Below, one piece after another: positions 53,639-62,703 of a stretch of DNA of 64,000 bases. Made by a program: the position numbers and the translations under genes. The DNA comes from CALGLS01 sp047626155. Its GTDB lineage: Bacteria > Bacteroidota > Bacteroidia > Chitinophagales > Saprospiraceae. Below the pieces are notes generated by a model. That model did not search any database. It saw only the letters and a list, made by a program, of their open reading frames with translations, and had not been told where the DNA came from. The stretch is from NCBI GenBank assembly GCA_047626155.1, contig JBLHRR010000001.1, positions 124,001 through 188,000 on the forward strand, read 5' to 3'. Positions within the stretch are counted from its first letter, which is position 1, and every line of letters begins with the position of its first letter.

Positions 53639-56600
53639 CTACTTCGTTACAACAAATTTCTTAACGATACGCTGCGTATCCGTCGTCAGATGCATGAAGT
53701 AAATTCCATTTCCAAACTGGCTAACATCGAAGCTTTCCGTCTGCTTGCCAGGGATCATGTTCATTGTTGAGGAATGCATTAACTTACCTGTCAAGTCATA
53801 TAACTCAATGCTTGCTTCCTTCTCCGCAGAAGAAATAAACTTCACATTCAGAATATTACTAGCCGGGTTAGGATAGATGTTATCAATACTAATGAAGGTA
53901 TTGTTTTCTTCCTCAGCAGTGATGGCCTCTTCTGTAATGATTCGCGTATTTCCTTCTCCATTGTTACAACCTGTTACCAGTACATCATCAAGATATACTC
54001 GGTCTCCATTTGAGGAAGCATCACAACGGAATCGCAATCGGGTAGCGTTAGTGAAAGGTCCTTCAATGGTAACAGACTCGAAGTATCGTACGTCATTTTG
54101 GAATTCAGATCCACGTGCCCATTCTGCAACAGTGGCATAACTGCTTCCTCCATCTGTAGAAATCTGTAACCAGAAATCCTCATTGTTCTCCATACTTCTA
54201 GCAATAAAGGTGAAATCCACGGTGAGTTCATCATAGAAACTGAGACCTAGATTATCGGTTGTCGTGTGAGAAGAAGAACTGTTGTCTCTCAATCGTACAC
54301 AACGTGGATTACTGTATGCGTAATTTGCATCGCTAGAAGAGCGTCGGCAATCTGATCCGCCATCATTCCATATGCCCCATCCTGAGTCAAATTGACTAAA
54401 GTTTATGTTTTCATACAGACAGTTATCTATGTTACAAGGAGTACAAAGTTCACCACCACAATCAACACCAGCTTCGTCTCCATTCTGTTCGTTGTCGTAG
54501 CAGGTTTCACAGCTGCCATCATCGACATCAGCTACAGGATTGTAATTGTGAGCTGTTTCTTCCATACATCCTTCAATTGGTTCTGCACCACCTAAACAGA
54601 AAATGGTAGATTCAAATTCACCAAATTCTCCACCTGATGCTAATGTAGTACTATTGTTGCCAATGAAAAGGTAAGAACCATTTCCATAGGCACAACAGAT
54701 ACCATCTGCATAACTGTCATAAATAATGAAGTTGTAACAACCTGCTGGTAAACAGAATTCTTCAACCACCGTAGCATAATCAGCAAGGTTGCCATAAGGC
54801 CCGCCTTCAGCAATTATATTTCCATTTGTAGAACCTAGAGTCCAAGTGGTTTCTTCTGGATATCTGTCCAGTTCAATCGTGAGGTTTGCAACAGTTCCGG
54901 CACAAGTACCACCGCAAGGAATACAAAGACTACCGCCACAATCAACATCTGTTTCATCGCCATTCTGAACACCATCGGTACAAGTTTCACAAGAGCCATC
55001 GTCTACAGTTGCTTCCAAATTATAGTTGTGTGCATCTGGGTTTGTACAGCCAGGTATTAGGCAAGCATCACAAAGGCTACCGCCACAATCGACATCTGTT
55101 TCATCGCCATTTTGAAGACCGTCGGAACAAGTCACACAACTTCCGTCGTCTTGGTTTGCATTCTGATCGTAGTTATGTGCATCAGGATTTGTACAACCTT
55201 CAACGACTGGTTCGCCACAAGGAGCACAAAGGCTACCGCCACAATCAACATCTGTTTCGTCGCCATTCATTACGGCATCTGAACAAGTTTCACAAGACCC
55301 ATCATCTTCTGTCGCATCTGGGTTGTAGTTATGAGCAGATTGATCCGTACATCCAGGAACCGAACAAGCATCACAAAGGCTACCGCCACAATCGACATCT
55401 GTTTCATCTCCATTTTGAACACCATCGCTACAAGTTTCACATGAGCCATCGTCTTCTGTCGCGTCTTGGTTGTAATTGTGAGCAGATTGATCCGTACATC
55501 CAGGAACCGAACAAGCATCACAAAGGCTACCGCCACAGTCGATATCTGTTTCATCTCCATTTTGAACACCATCCGTACAAGTTTCGCAAGTCCCATCGTC
55601 ATCAGTCGCATTCGGGTTGTAATTGTGCGCATCCGGATCAGTACAGCCTGGGATCGCACAAGGGAAACAAAGTACGCCACCACAATCAACGTCTTCTTCA
55701 TCACCATTCAAAATATTATCATCACAAGTTTCACAAGAGCCGTCATCTTCAGTTGCTTCCACATTATAATTGTGTGCATCTGGATCAGTACAACCTAGAA
55801 TAGCACAAGGAGCACAAAGTACACCGCCGCAATCAACATCCTCTTCATCACCATTTAAAATACCATCACTACAAGTTTCACAAGAGCCATCGTCTTCTAC
55901 GGCATCCGGATTGTAATTATGTGCATTTGGATCTGTACAACCACTTATAACACCACTTACACAAAAGTTAGTGGTTTCTTCAGAACCAAATTCAGCACCA
56001 GAAGCTAAGACGTTTCCATCAGGATCTGTCAATTGATAGTTTCCTTCTCCATACCCACAGCAAAGGCCATCACCGGCGGAATCAAAAATCGTATAATCGT
56101 AACAACCATCTTCCAAGCAGATAACCTCTTCTACTGTTGCACCATCTGGGAAGCTTCCATAAGGTCCACCGGATGCAACGGTCACTCCATTAGCGTCAAC
56201 CAAAGTCCAGGTAGTTTCTTCAGGGTAGTCATCTAATAGAATGGTCATGGTAACATCTGTTCCAGGGCAAGGAGGGCATTCTGGGCAGTCAGGACCACCA
56301 CAATCAACACCTGTTTCTTGTCCATTTTGTAGGCCATCGTCACAAGTTGGTGGAGTAACTGGTCCACAAGCGGTAGATTCTAAAAGGCTTGCTCTAAACC
56401 CTCCTGGATCAAAGAGCGCGCGCATTCTGTTTTTTTGTCCTAAGGTAAGTAGGTTCATGCAGCCATCATAGGTATAATCCATATAGTTTTGAACCATATC
56501 CACGCTACCACAGGATTGGTGTGTGGTAGGACAACCACCGTTTGAAGCATCGGAAAGGGGGGTGTCAGCAACCTGATCATCTACACCACAACCACCATCT

Positions 56601-57301
56601 CCCCAAATGTGTCTCAGATTGAGCCAGTGACCAACTTCATGAGTTGCAGTTCTACCAAGTTCATAAGGAGGTGTAGCAGTTCCTTCGTCACCAACATATT
56701 GGTAATCACAAACAATACCGTCCGTATTTGCTGGACCGCCAGGGAATTGGGCATAACCTAGTAATCCTCCAGAAAGATCACAAACCCAGAAGTTCATATA
56801 ATCACCGGCAGGCCAGGCGTCATGACCTCCAGTACTGTTGAACTTTACATTATCGTTACCACCAAAGGAAGTAACCGAGGTGTTGGTACGAGTGATACCA
56901 CTATGGGCATTTCCATCAGGATCAGAAGTGGCCAGGCAGAATTCAATTTCGGAATCTGCGGCTTGTGGCCAGGTTCCATCTGCATCCGAATTAAATCTTC
57001 GGAAATCATCTGTAAGGATTTGTAATTGAGAATTAATTTGAGATTCACTAAGGTTTTCCGCAGCGGTGTTCCACACGACATGAAAAACAACTGGAATAGT
57101 GAGGATTCCTTCGATCACCCGATTTGGATCACTTAGAAAAGCTTTTGTCGCGTTTTCTATTTGCTCCATTTTGGCTGCTCTTTTAGGATCGGTTTCTATC
57201 TGTTGTTCCAGGTATTCCATTGTGCCACAGTCTCGCTGTTGGGCGTTGGCAAATGGAATAAAACAACAAAGTGCGAAAAGTAAGGAATACAATACTCGCA
57301 T
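53639..57301 (-). CDS. M43-family (pappalysin-like) zinc metalloprotease with Cys-rich repeats and type-A T9SS tail
   Basis: A 1220-residue secreted protease with a signal peptide ending in PFANAQ and a short propeptide with CGT (a possible cysteine switch). The catalytic domain keeps HEVGHWLNLRH (221-231, three zinc ligands) and a Met-turn NYMDY near 274, the M43 cytophagalysin pattern. Next comes a ~100-residue domain (TMTILLDDYPEETTWTLVD; GYGEGNYQL), then seven ~49-residue Cys-rich repeats (GCTDPDAHNYNPxATxDDGSC; NGDExDVDCGGxLC). A second copy of the ~100-residue domain follows, then an eighth, altered repeat. Near the end is a jelly-roll-like domain, then the type-A sorting domain (NIYPNPASNILNVKFISS; GNGIYFMHLTT). 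It likely degrades extracellular protein. It has its own promoter. Confidence 0.93.
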   Translation of the reverse strand: MRVLYSLLFALCCFIPFANAQQRDCGTMEYLEQQIETDPKRAAKMEQIENATKAFLSDPNRVIEGILTIPVVFHVVWNTAAENLSESQINSQLQILTDDFRRFNSDADGTWPQAADSEIEFCLATSDPDGNAHSGITRTNTSVTSFGGNDNVKFNSTGGHDAWPAGDYMNFWVCDLSGGLLGYAQFPGGPANTDGIVCDYQYVGDEGTATPPYELGRTATHEVGHWLNLRHIWGDGGCGVDDQVADTPLSDASNGGCPTTHQSCGSVDMVQNYMDYTYDGCMNLLTLGQKNRMRALFDPGGFRASLLESTACGPVTPPTCDDGLQNGQETGVDCGGPDCPECPPCPGTDVTMTILLDDYPEETTWTLVDANGVTVASGGPYGSFPDGATVEEVICLEDGCYDYTIFDSAGDGLCCGYGEGNYQLTDPDGNVLASGAEFGSEETTNFCVSGVISGCTDPNAHNYNPDAVEDDGSCETCSDGILNGDEEDVDCGGVLCAPCAILGCTDPDAHNYNVEATEDDGSCETCDDNILNGDEEDVDCGGVLCFPCAIPGCTDPDAHNYNPNATDDDGTCETCTDGVQNGDETDIDCGGSLCDACSVPGCTDQSAHNYNQDATEDDGSCETCSDGVQNGDETDVDCGGSLCDACSVPGCTDQSAHNYNPDATEDDGSCETCSDAVMNGDETDVDCGGSLCAPCGEPVVEGCTNPDAHNYDQNANQDDGSCVTCSDGLQNGDETDVDCGGSLCDACLIPGCTNPDAHNYNLEATVDDGSCETCTDGVQNGDETDVDCGGSLCIPCGGTCAGTVANLTIELDRYPEETTWTLGSTNGNIIAEGGPYGNLADYATVVEEFCLPAGCYNFIIYDSYADGICCAYGNGSYLFIGNNSTTLASGGEFGEFESTIFCLGGAEPIEGCMEETAHNYNPVADVDDGSCETCYDNEQNGDEAGVDCGGELCTPCNIDNCLYENINFSQFDSGWGIWNDGGSDCRRSSSDANYAYSNPRCVRLRDNSSSSHTTTDNLGLSFYDELTVDFTFIARSMENNEDFWLQISTDGGSSYATVAEWARGSEFQNDVRYFESVTIEGPFTNATRLRFRCDASSNGDRVYLDDVLVTGCNNGEGNTRIITEEAITAEEENNTFISIDNIYPNPASNILNVKFISSAEKEASIELYDLTGKLMHSSTMNMIPGKQTESFDVSQFGNGIYFMHLTTDTQRIVKKFVVTK
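54905..55945 (-). repeat. seven in-frame ~147-bp repeats in the M43 protease gene
   Basis: Each unit encodes ~49 residues of the form GCT..AHNYN..AT.DDGSCETC.D...NGDE.DVDCGG.LC..C, with eight or so conserved Cys. Unit lengths are multiples of three and some neighbours are nearly identical in DNA, so copy number may vary between strains. The long plus-strand frame opposite (54886-55803) is a by-product of this periodicity. Confidence 0.88.
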
Positions 57302-57369
57302 AAAGGGGAATTTATTTATGGGTTAGAAAATGGGTTCCTAATCGAAAATTTCCTCATATTAAGGTGTGA

Positions 57370-57401
57370 CAAATATATCGTAATGCTCCTTTACTGCCAA
57401 A
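57370..57401 (-). promoter_or_regulatory. promoter of the M43 protease gene
   Basis: On the minus strand TTTG (57398-57401), 20 bases, then TATATTTG (57370-57377): a full Bacteroidota-type promoter 69 bases before the ATG at 57301. Confidence 0.75.
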
Positions 57402-57551
57402 TTTAGTACTGACCTAGATTGAGGGTTAGTATAATTTTATACAAAATACAGTTGGGGAAGTATAAATATGAAGAAGAATGGGAGATAGGCGACACATCAC
57501 TTTATTGTTAGCTGACTATAAGTGGGGAGCCTTTTTGGAAATAGCATAACG

Positions 57552-58227
57552 GATGCTCCAACTTTTGATCCATCTCTTTCAGTAGAACCAACCATCACAG
57601 AGACAGTAAAGGAAAAGCGCAGGAGACGTTATATGTGGCGGAAGATCTGGTAGACTATGCTACGGATGTATTGTTACCATCGAGTGGGGAAGATCCTTTA
57701 GCCCCACGGATACGGGTTTTGCAGATTGGATTGTGGGTGGCCTTTGGTTTGGCGTTTGTGTTTCGGCGGTATATACATAGATCACGGTTATCCAAGTGAA
57801 ACGACTCCTGCGTCTTATTCTTATCGAATTGTACCCAACATAGCAGCTAATGACATTGCAGACTATATAGCAAACAACCCTATTACATTTTCCAATGCTA
57901 ACAATTCAGACCTCCAATGGGTAAGGAAAGATGGAACAAACCCCAATAACTTTTAGTTTGCCAGCTGGTGTAGAAGAAGGGACGAGTGTTTGTAAGAATC
58001 TTTACGGTATAGCGGGTCATATCCAATCACATTGTTCTGCCGAACCAGTTGATGATGTTGACATACTAATAGATAACGTTTCCTCTGGTGAAATAACTGA
58101 TTCAGACGGGAACTATACTAAAAGGATTCCAATTATTTGCCAGATGAGTTCTACGGAAAAACCTGAAAATCATAATAGCCCTGAGAAGCAAAGCCTCATT
58201 TTGGCCAAAAAACTATCGTATAGATAA
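57552..58227 (+). pseudogene. multiply frameshifted remnant of a secreted protein
   Basis: Protein-like sequence continues across this stretch only by switching frame four times: APTFDPSLSVEPTITETV, then GKAQETLYVAEDLVDYATDV, then PTDTGFADWIVGGLWFGVC, then IYIDHGYPSETTPASYSYRI to WVRKDGTNPNNF, then LPAGVEEGTSVCKNLYGIAG. The last piece goes on to a DSDGNYTKR motif, like the carboxypeptidase-regulatory-like modules of the large secreted proteins elsewhere in this window. No start, signal peptide or sorting domain is left. I do not recognise the parent gene. Two pieces have usable ATGs (57726 and 57931), but neither looks like a stand-alone protein. Confidence 0.55.
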
Positions 58228-58265
58228 CAATCGCAGTTAAATTTTCATTAAACTAGGATCAAGAA

Positions 58266-58296
58266 TTTGCGTAATGCAAGAAAGGATTCATCTTTG
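58266..58296 (+). promoter_or_regulatory. promoter of the TlpA-like gene
   Basis: TTTG (58266-58269), 19 bases, then CATCTTTG (58289-58296), one mismatch from TAnnTTTG, 55 bases before the ATG at 58351. Confidence 0.62.
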
Positions 58297-58350
58297 TAGT
58301 TATTAGAGTTTAAATGAATATTTTAGTACTAAAACAATCAGGATATACCT

Positions 58351-59781
58351 ATGCACATCAATCGAATTTATACATTTTTCGCTTTCCTTATATTATTCGC
58401 TTCTCAAAACATCATTGCTCAGCATGGCTACAAACTAGAGCTTGAAGTAACCAATTTTGAAGAGAAAGAGGTCTATCTCGCTTACTATTACGGTGATAAG
58501 CCCTACATCAAAGACACAGTCGCAATCAACAAGGATGGGAGTTTTGTTTTTGAAGGAACAGAGGAACTGGATGGTGGTATCTACCTTTTGGTGCTTCCAC
58601 CAAATAACCAATTCATCCAGATTTTTATTAGCAAGGGGGAGCAACAATTCAAGGTAAAAGCAGACAATAAAGACCTCAACGGGTCTATCAAGGTGGAGAG
58701 CTCAATTGATAATAAGCTCTTCTATGATTACATGGCTTTCCTTAGTGGGTTGATATCTAGAAAAGAAAAATTGGTAGCGGAAAAAGAATCAGTGGATGAA
58801 GCCGGGAAAGGAGAGATAGATGATAAACTGAATAAAATGAACGAAGAGGTTGAGCAGTTTCATAACAATGTAATTACCAATTATCCAAAGACATTGACTG
58901 CTGCCTTCATTTCCAATAGAGTAGATCCAGAACTTCCCGAATTCAAAGGTACAGATGAAGAGAATCAAATTGCGAGATGGAGATACATTAGAGATCGTTA
59001 TTTCGATCAATTCGAGATGGCGGATCCGCGGCTGGTACACGCACCTTTCTTCTTCCAGCGAGTAGAGCAATATATCAACAAGCTCACGGTACAACATCCT
59101 GATTCTTTAATCAAAGCCATTGATGTTGTTTTAACAAAAGTACAACCCGCAGAAGAAACCTTTAAATTCTACCTGGTTCATTTCTTAAACAAGTTCGCAA
59201 AATCAAAGATCGTTGGAATGGATGCGGTCTATGTTCATTTGGTTGATACTTATTATAACAAAGGTCTTGCGCCATGGACAGATGAGGAACAATTGGCAAA
59301 GATTGTCAAAAATGCCAATACCTTAAAGCCTATTCTAATTGGAAAAATAGCTCCAGACATTAAAGTTGAAAAAAGAGATAAAACACCTATCAACTTATAC
59401 GATGTGAAATCGGACTTCACCGTTCTCTTCTTCTGGGCGCCAGATTGTGGTCATTGCAAAAAGTCCATGCCTAAGATGTTGGAGGTCTACGAAAAGTTTA
59501 AATCCCGTGGGGTGGAGGTTTTCGCCGTTTGCTCTAAAGTAACGGACAAAGTACCGGAGTGTTGGAAATACATTGATGAAAAAGAAGGAATGGATCGTTG
59601 GATTAATGTAGTAGACCCTTACTTGAAATCAAGATACAAGCAAATTTATGACATCCGATCTACACCTCAGATTTTTATTCTGGATGATAAAAAGGAAATT
59701 ATTTCCAAACGAATTGGAGCAGAGCAATTGGAAGAGGTTTTGGAGAAAATGATAGAGATGAAGGAGAAGGAGAAGGAGTAA
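58351..59781 (+). CDS. TlpA-like thiol-disulphide oxidoreductase with N-terminal DUF4369-type domain
   Basis: A 476-residue exported protein with a signal peptide ending in NIIAQ. Residues ~22-110 resemble the DUF4369 beta-domain (YLAYYYGDKPYIKDTVAIN; GSFVFEGTEELDGGIYLLV). A helical middle (~110-320) is of the DUF5106 kind. The C-terminal thioredoxin domain (~325-470) begins with GKIAPDIKVEK and has the active site FFWAPDCGHCKK (CGHC) and a cis-proline motif RSTPQIFILDD. The layout matches the periplasmic TlpA/ResA-like proteins common in Bacteroidota, which reduce disulphides, often for cytochrome c or envelope proteins. It stands alone. A link to the five-haem cytochrome in this window is only conceivable. 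Confidence 0.9.
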   Translation: MHINRIYTFFAFLILFASQNIIAQHGYKLELEVTNFEEKEVYLAYYYGDKPYIKDTVAINKDGSFVFEGTEELDGGIYLLVLPPNNQFIQIFISKGEQQFKVKADNKDLNGSIKVESSIDNKLFYDYMAFLSGLISRKEKLVAEKESVDEAGKGEIDDKLNKMNEEVEQFHNNVITNYPKTLTAAFISNRVDPELPEFKGTDEENQIARWRYIRDRYFDQFEMADPRLVHAPFFFQRVEQYINKLTVQHPDSLIKAIDVVLTKVQPAEETFKFYLVHFLNKFAKSKIVGMDAVYVHLVDTYYNKGLAPWTDEEQLAKIVKNANTLKPILIGKIAPDIKVEKRDKTPINLYDVKSDFTVLFFWAPDCGHCKKSMPKMLEVYEKFKSRGVEVFAVCSKVTDKVPECWKYIDEKEGMDRWINVVDPYLKSRYKQIYDIRSTPQIFILDDKKEIISKRIGAEQLEEVLEKMIEMKEKEKE

Positions 59782-59867
59782 TATAACCCAACTTCAAATC
59801 GCTTGGTACGTAGATGAATTGTTTTTAAGTTGAGGTTTTTGTTGTGAAAAGTGATTCGGGATTCCGG

Positions 59868-59944
59868 CACTTGCCCCCAGCCCCTGAAGGGGAGCTTCTG
59901 CGCGCTTAGTAGACCTATTAAATGTTGTCGGAAAGTTTAATCAT
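59868..59944 (-). repeat. dispersed intergenic repeat, copy 3
   Basis: On the minus strand it reads AATGATTAAACTTTCC, TTAATAGGTCTAC, AGCGCGCAGAAGCTC, CCCTTCAGGGGCTGGGGGC, the same order of blocks as copies 1 and 2. It lies in the gene-free spacer 59782-60185. Confidence 0.7.
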
Positions 59945-60051
59945 TTTCATCCCGAAGGCAACGTCTTTTTATTTGGGATATTAATTACATGTCATGTTTC
60001 TTTATCATTTCAAGTATGGTAGTCCATTGAAAAAATGAGATCACTTATCCT

Positions 60052-60093
60052 GTCATTCCGAGCGAACGACGCAGGAGAGCGTCGAAGAATAAC
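60052..60093 (+). repeat. dispersed intergenic repeat, CATTCCGAG family, copy 2
   Basis: GTCATTCCGAGCGAACGACG, then CAGGAGAGCGTCGAAGAATAAC. It matches 4378-4420 closely, but here it lies between two plus-strand genes. Apart from this and repeat copy 3, the spacer shows no other feature. Confidence 0.72.
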
Positions 60094-60185
60094 AGAATGC
60101 TTACGTTTTTAATTTCGAGCGAGGCACGAGTCTAAAAATCTACCTCCCTCACAAAGAAAATCCCCCTCATCACACCTTCCCCCAC

Positions 60186-61010
60186 ATGAAAAACATCCAT
60201 CTAAAAATCACTTCAATCCTTTTCCTAGTTGCACTTTCCAGCCTAGCACTACAAGCACAAACCTCCGGGCAATTCCTATTAAACGGAGATTTCAGCTTCT
60301 TCAACAACAGAGATAAGTCAAATCGCACTGTCCCTGAAAGAACCACTAACGGAGAGCTGGTGCCTGAGATTGATTATGTTTTCCAACAATATGCTTCCAA
60401 CCTCACCTTTAATCCAAGATTGCACTATTTCATAAATGAAAAATGGTCTGTAGGAATTGCCATGGGCTTTCGTCAAGTTATCACCCGGCGCTTTGTTGAT
60501 GAAATTCAAATAAACGAGCCCAGCGAGTATATAGCCTTTTTGATACCTTCCAAAGTGCAAAGTACTATCTATAGTTACTCGCCTAAAATAGAAGTGGCCA
60601 GACATTGGAAAATCAATGATCGTTTTAGTATTAACCTTACAGGGCTTGCAAATTGGCGCTGGGTTTCACTAACTATTGAAGAGACAGAACGTTTGGATTT
60701 AACCCTAGTAGATGAGTTAAGCACCTGGACAGCTTCTTCGGATGGATTGAAATTCACTCCAGAGAATCCAGCAACGGAAGAAGTTAATTCCAAGGAACAA
60801 TATTGGGCAATAAGCCTTGTTCCTCAGTTGCGATATGCCGTTAATTCACGGTTTGGTCTCACCGCTGCTTTTGGCGGTATTGAGCTCACCCAGAAAGTAA
60901 AAGATGATGTAGAAAGTTTTGTACGCGCCGCTCCAACTTGGGCCATTCGAGCGAATCCAAGTACTTGGACGCTTGGGGTGTATGGGATATTTGGCGGGGG
61001 AGAGGAGTAG
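60186..61010 (+). CDS. putative outer-membrane beta-barrel protein
   Basis: A 274-residue exported protein with a signal peptide ending in LALQAQ. The rest alternates polar and hydrophobic/aromatic residues in strand-sized blocks (GQFLLNGDFSFFNN; LTFNPRLHYFINEKWSVGIAMGFRQV; YSYSPKIEVARHWKIN; FSINLTGLANWRWVSL; YWAISLVPQLRYAVN; FGLTAAFGGIELTQK; TWTLGVYGIFGG), consistent with an 8- to 10-strand outer-membrane barrel. No family name can be given. The gene converges with the 61035-62609 gene, with only 24 bases between them. Confidence 0.72.
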   Translation: MKNIHLKITSILFLVALSSLALQAQTSGQFLLNGDFSFFNNRDKSNRTVPERTTNGELVPEIDYVFQQYASNLTFNPRLHYFINEKWSVGIAMGFRQVITRRFVDEIQINEPSEYIAFLIPSKVQSTIYSYSPKIEVARHWKINDRFSINLTGLANWRWVSLTIEETERLDLTLVDELSTWTASSDGLKFTPENPATEEVNSKEQYWAISLVPQLRYAVNSRFGLTAAFGGIELTQKVKDDVESFVRAAPTWAIRANPSTWTLGVYGIFGGGEE

Positions 61011-61034
61011 TTCTTTTTGAATAGAAAAACATAT

Positions 61035-62609
61035 TTACCTCTTTTTAACAAACCTAGTCTCGTAAACAGCATCTCCCGATTTAATCTTCAATATATAAAC
61101 TCCATTCTCAAATCTACTCACGTTTAACAGCGCAGATTGCTTGATGTCTTTTTCCAACAATACTCTTCCATTAATGTCAAAAATGGAAACTACCGCTTCA
61201 GTAAAATCAGGGCAGTCTATTTGAAGAAAATCATTTGCAGGATTAGGATAGAATTTAATATTGGCCATTTTTAAGTCAGAAGTAGCAATAATCATAGAGT
61301 CTCCATTCATGCAATCGTCATCAATACCATTATTTGGTATTTCGGTAGCACCCGGATTTACCGCAGGATTATTGTCATCACAATCTACCATTTCATTATA
61401 ACCATCCATATCATTATCTGGAATGGCAGCTGGCTGAGCAGACAAAACCACGCTGTTGTTTCCTTCGCCACCAATATAAGTGATCGTCAAATCAACGCCA
61501 TTAAAATCAATGCTAGCTCCTTCCTGTAGATTTTGAAAATCACCAGAAATGGCGGAGGAACCTAAGTTGTTAATCAAAGTGTATTCATCTCCAACGACAG
61601 GTTGATAACTCCCTGTAAGGTTCATGTTAGCAGAACTAAGATCAATTATTCCCTCTTGAAAGACTATCTGGTCGTAATTAAGGCCTGGCGTTGGGGTATC
61701 TCCATTTTGCGGTTCTAAAATATCAAAGAAAAGCGTGCTTGATGAAAGGTCGAATGGCTCTTCGAAGCTTATGATGGCTGCGGACTGAGGCCCTGGTTGA
61801 ATGTTCGTATTTGAACTGTTAGAAAAAGTTTCGTCTGCTACAATTCCATTGACAATGAAAGAACCGCCAACCCCATTGGTGAAACTATAAGAACTGCCAT
61901 TAAGAACACTTTCCACGCAATTGGAAATATTTAAAAGCCCTTCGTTTTGAAACAGTAAAGTGGAGTTAAGTTCTATCCCGTTTTTATTGCAAGTATCAAT
62001 ACGCATTAGGGCATTTGCTGCATTGAAAATAGTAGCGCCACTTGAGACAACTCCGCTAAAATTGATGCCATGATCATTAGTGTCTTCAATGATAACGGTC
62101 CCAAAGTTATTGAAGTCGTCAGCGAGTTCCATACCGTCATCGCCCGTATGAATGATTTGTAAAAGTCCTGTTGAGGTAACTGTCGTCGAAGTAGATCTGT
62201 TCATGTCTAAGCCATCTCCGGAAGCACCGTGCATGTCAATTAATAATGAGCCGGCAATAGTGAGTGTTGTTTCCACTCCAGTGCTGTCAATGCCTTCCAT
62301 GTGTACGGCATCACTACCGTTTGGACCGCCTTTGAACGTATTTAGAATAGCATCTTCTGCAATGATTAAATCAGCGCCACCTTCCAGTGTCACCGATTCA
62401 ACTAGGATTTCAGTACCACTTAATATTACAGTATCATTGGTGATGATCCAAACATCGGCATCTTCTTCGGGGATCATATCATTGTCCCAATTCAAAGGAT
62501 TCATCCATTGCTGATCGCCACCACCGCCATCCCATATTCGATCCTCAGAAAGCATTTGCTGCTCTCCCGTGAAATAGAGGGAAAGTACTAATAACAATAT
62601 CGTATTCAT
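61035..62609 (-). CDS. secreted protein with MopE-type metal-binding motif and type-A T9SS tail
   Basis: A 524-residue exported protein with a short signal segment (MNTILLLVLSLYF). Residues ~30-330 look like a right-handed beta-helix of short strand repeats (WDGGGGDQQWMNPLNW; ILVESVTLEGGADLIIAEDA; GLDMNRS; DGMELADDFNNFGTVIIED; NGIELNSTLLFQNEGLLNIS). Around 395-432 a MopE-like metal-binding motif appears (DMDGYNEMVDCDDNNPAVNPG; IPNNGIDDDC). The last ~75 residues are a type-A sorting domain (NIKFYPNPANDFLQIDCP; FENGVYILKIKSGD). No enzyme motif is seen, so a surface structural or ligand-binding role is inferred. Confidence 0.85.
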   Translation of the reverse strand: MNTILLLVLSLYFTGEQQMLSEDRIWDGGGGDQQWMNPLNWDNDMIPEEDADVWIITNDTVILSGTEILVESVTLEGGADLIIAEDAILNTFKGGPNGSDAVHMEGIDSTGVETTLTIAGSLLIDMHGASGDGLDMNRSTSTTVTSTGLLQIIHTGDDGMELADDFNNFGTVIIEDTNDHGINFSGVVSSGATIFNAANALMRIDTCNKNGIELNSTLLFQNEGLLNISNCVESVLNGSSYSFTNGVGGSFIVNGIVADETFSNSSNTNIQPGPQSAAIISFEEPFDLSSSTLFFDILEPQNGDTPTPGLNYDQIVFQEGIIDLSSANMNLTGSYQPVVGDEYTLINNLGSSAISGDFQNLQEGASIDFNGVDLTITYIGGEGNNSVVLSAQPAAIPDNDMDGYNEMVDCDDNNPAVNPGATEIPNNGIDDDCMNGDSMIIATSDLKMANIKFYPNPANDFLQIDCPDFTEAVVSIFDINGRVLLEKDIKQSALLNVSRFENGVYILKIKSGDAVYETRFVKKR

Positions 62610-62703
62610 GTGCTTTATTTTTGTGTAAAACGAATTAGCTGGAATTATAATGCATCACCAGTAAGTGCATGCATAAACAGCACCAACTAATCGAATTGTA
62701 GCA

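Noticed and set aside
54886..55803. Long plus-strand frame (305 codons, very rich in His, Arg and Lys) opposite the M43 protease gene
   Set aside because: It lies entirely over the 147-bp coding repeats, and its composition is the direct mirror of Cys/Asp/Gly codons. There is no signal, domain or promoter, so it is a shadow of repeat periodicity.
54905..55945. Regular repeats that could suggest a CRISPR array
   Set aside because: Units are ~147 bp, multiples of three, in frame and encode conserved Cys-rich modules, with no spacers. No cas genes are in the window.
57931..58227. A stand-alone 98-aa protein
   Set aside because: Its ATG falls inside the preceding frame, it has no export signal although its motif belongs to secreted multi-domain proteins, and it continues the upstream frames as one broken gene.
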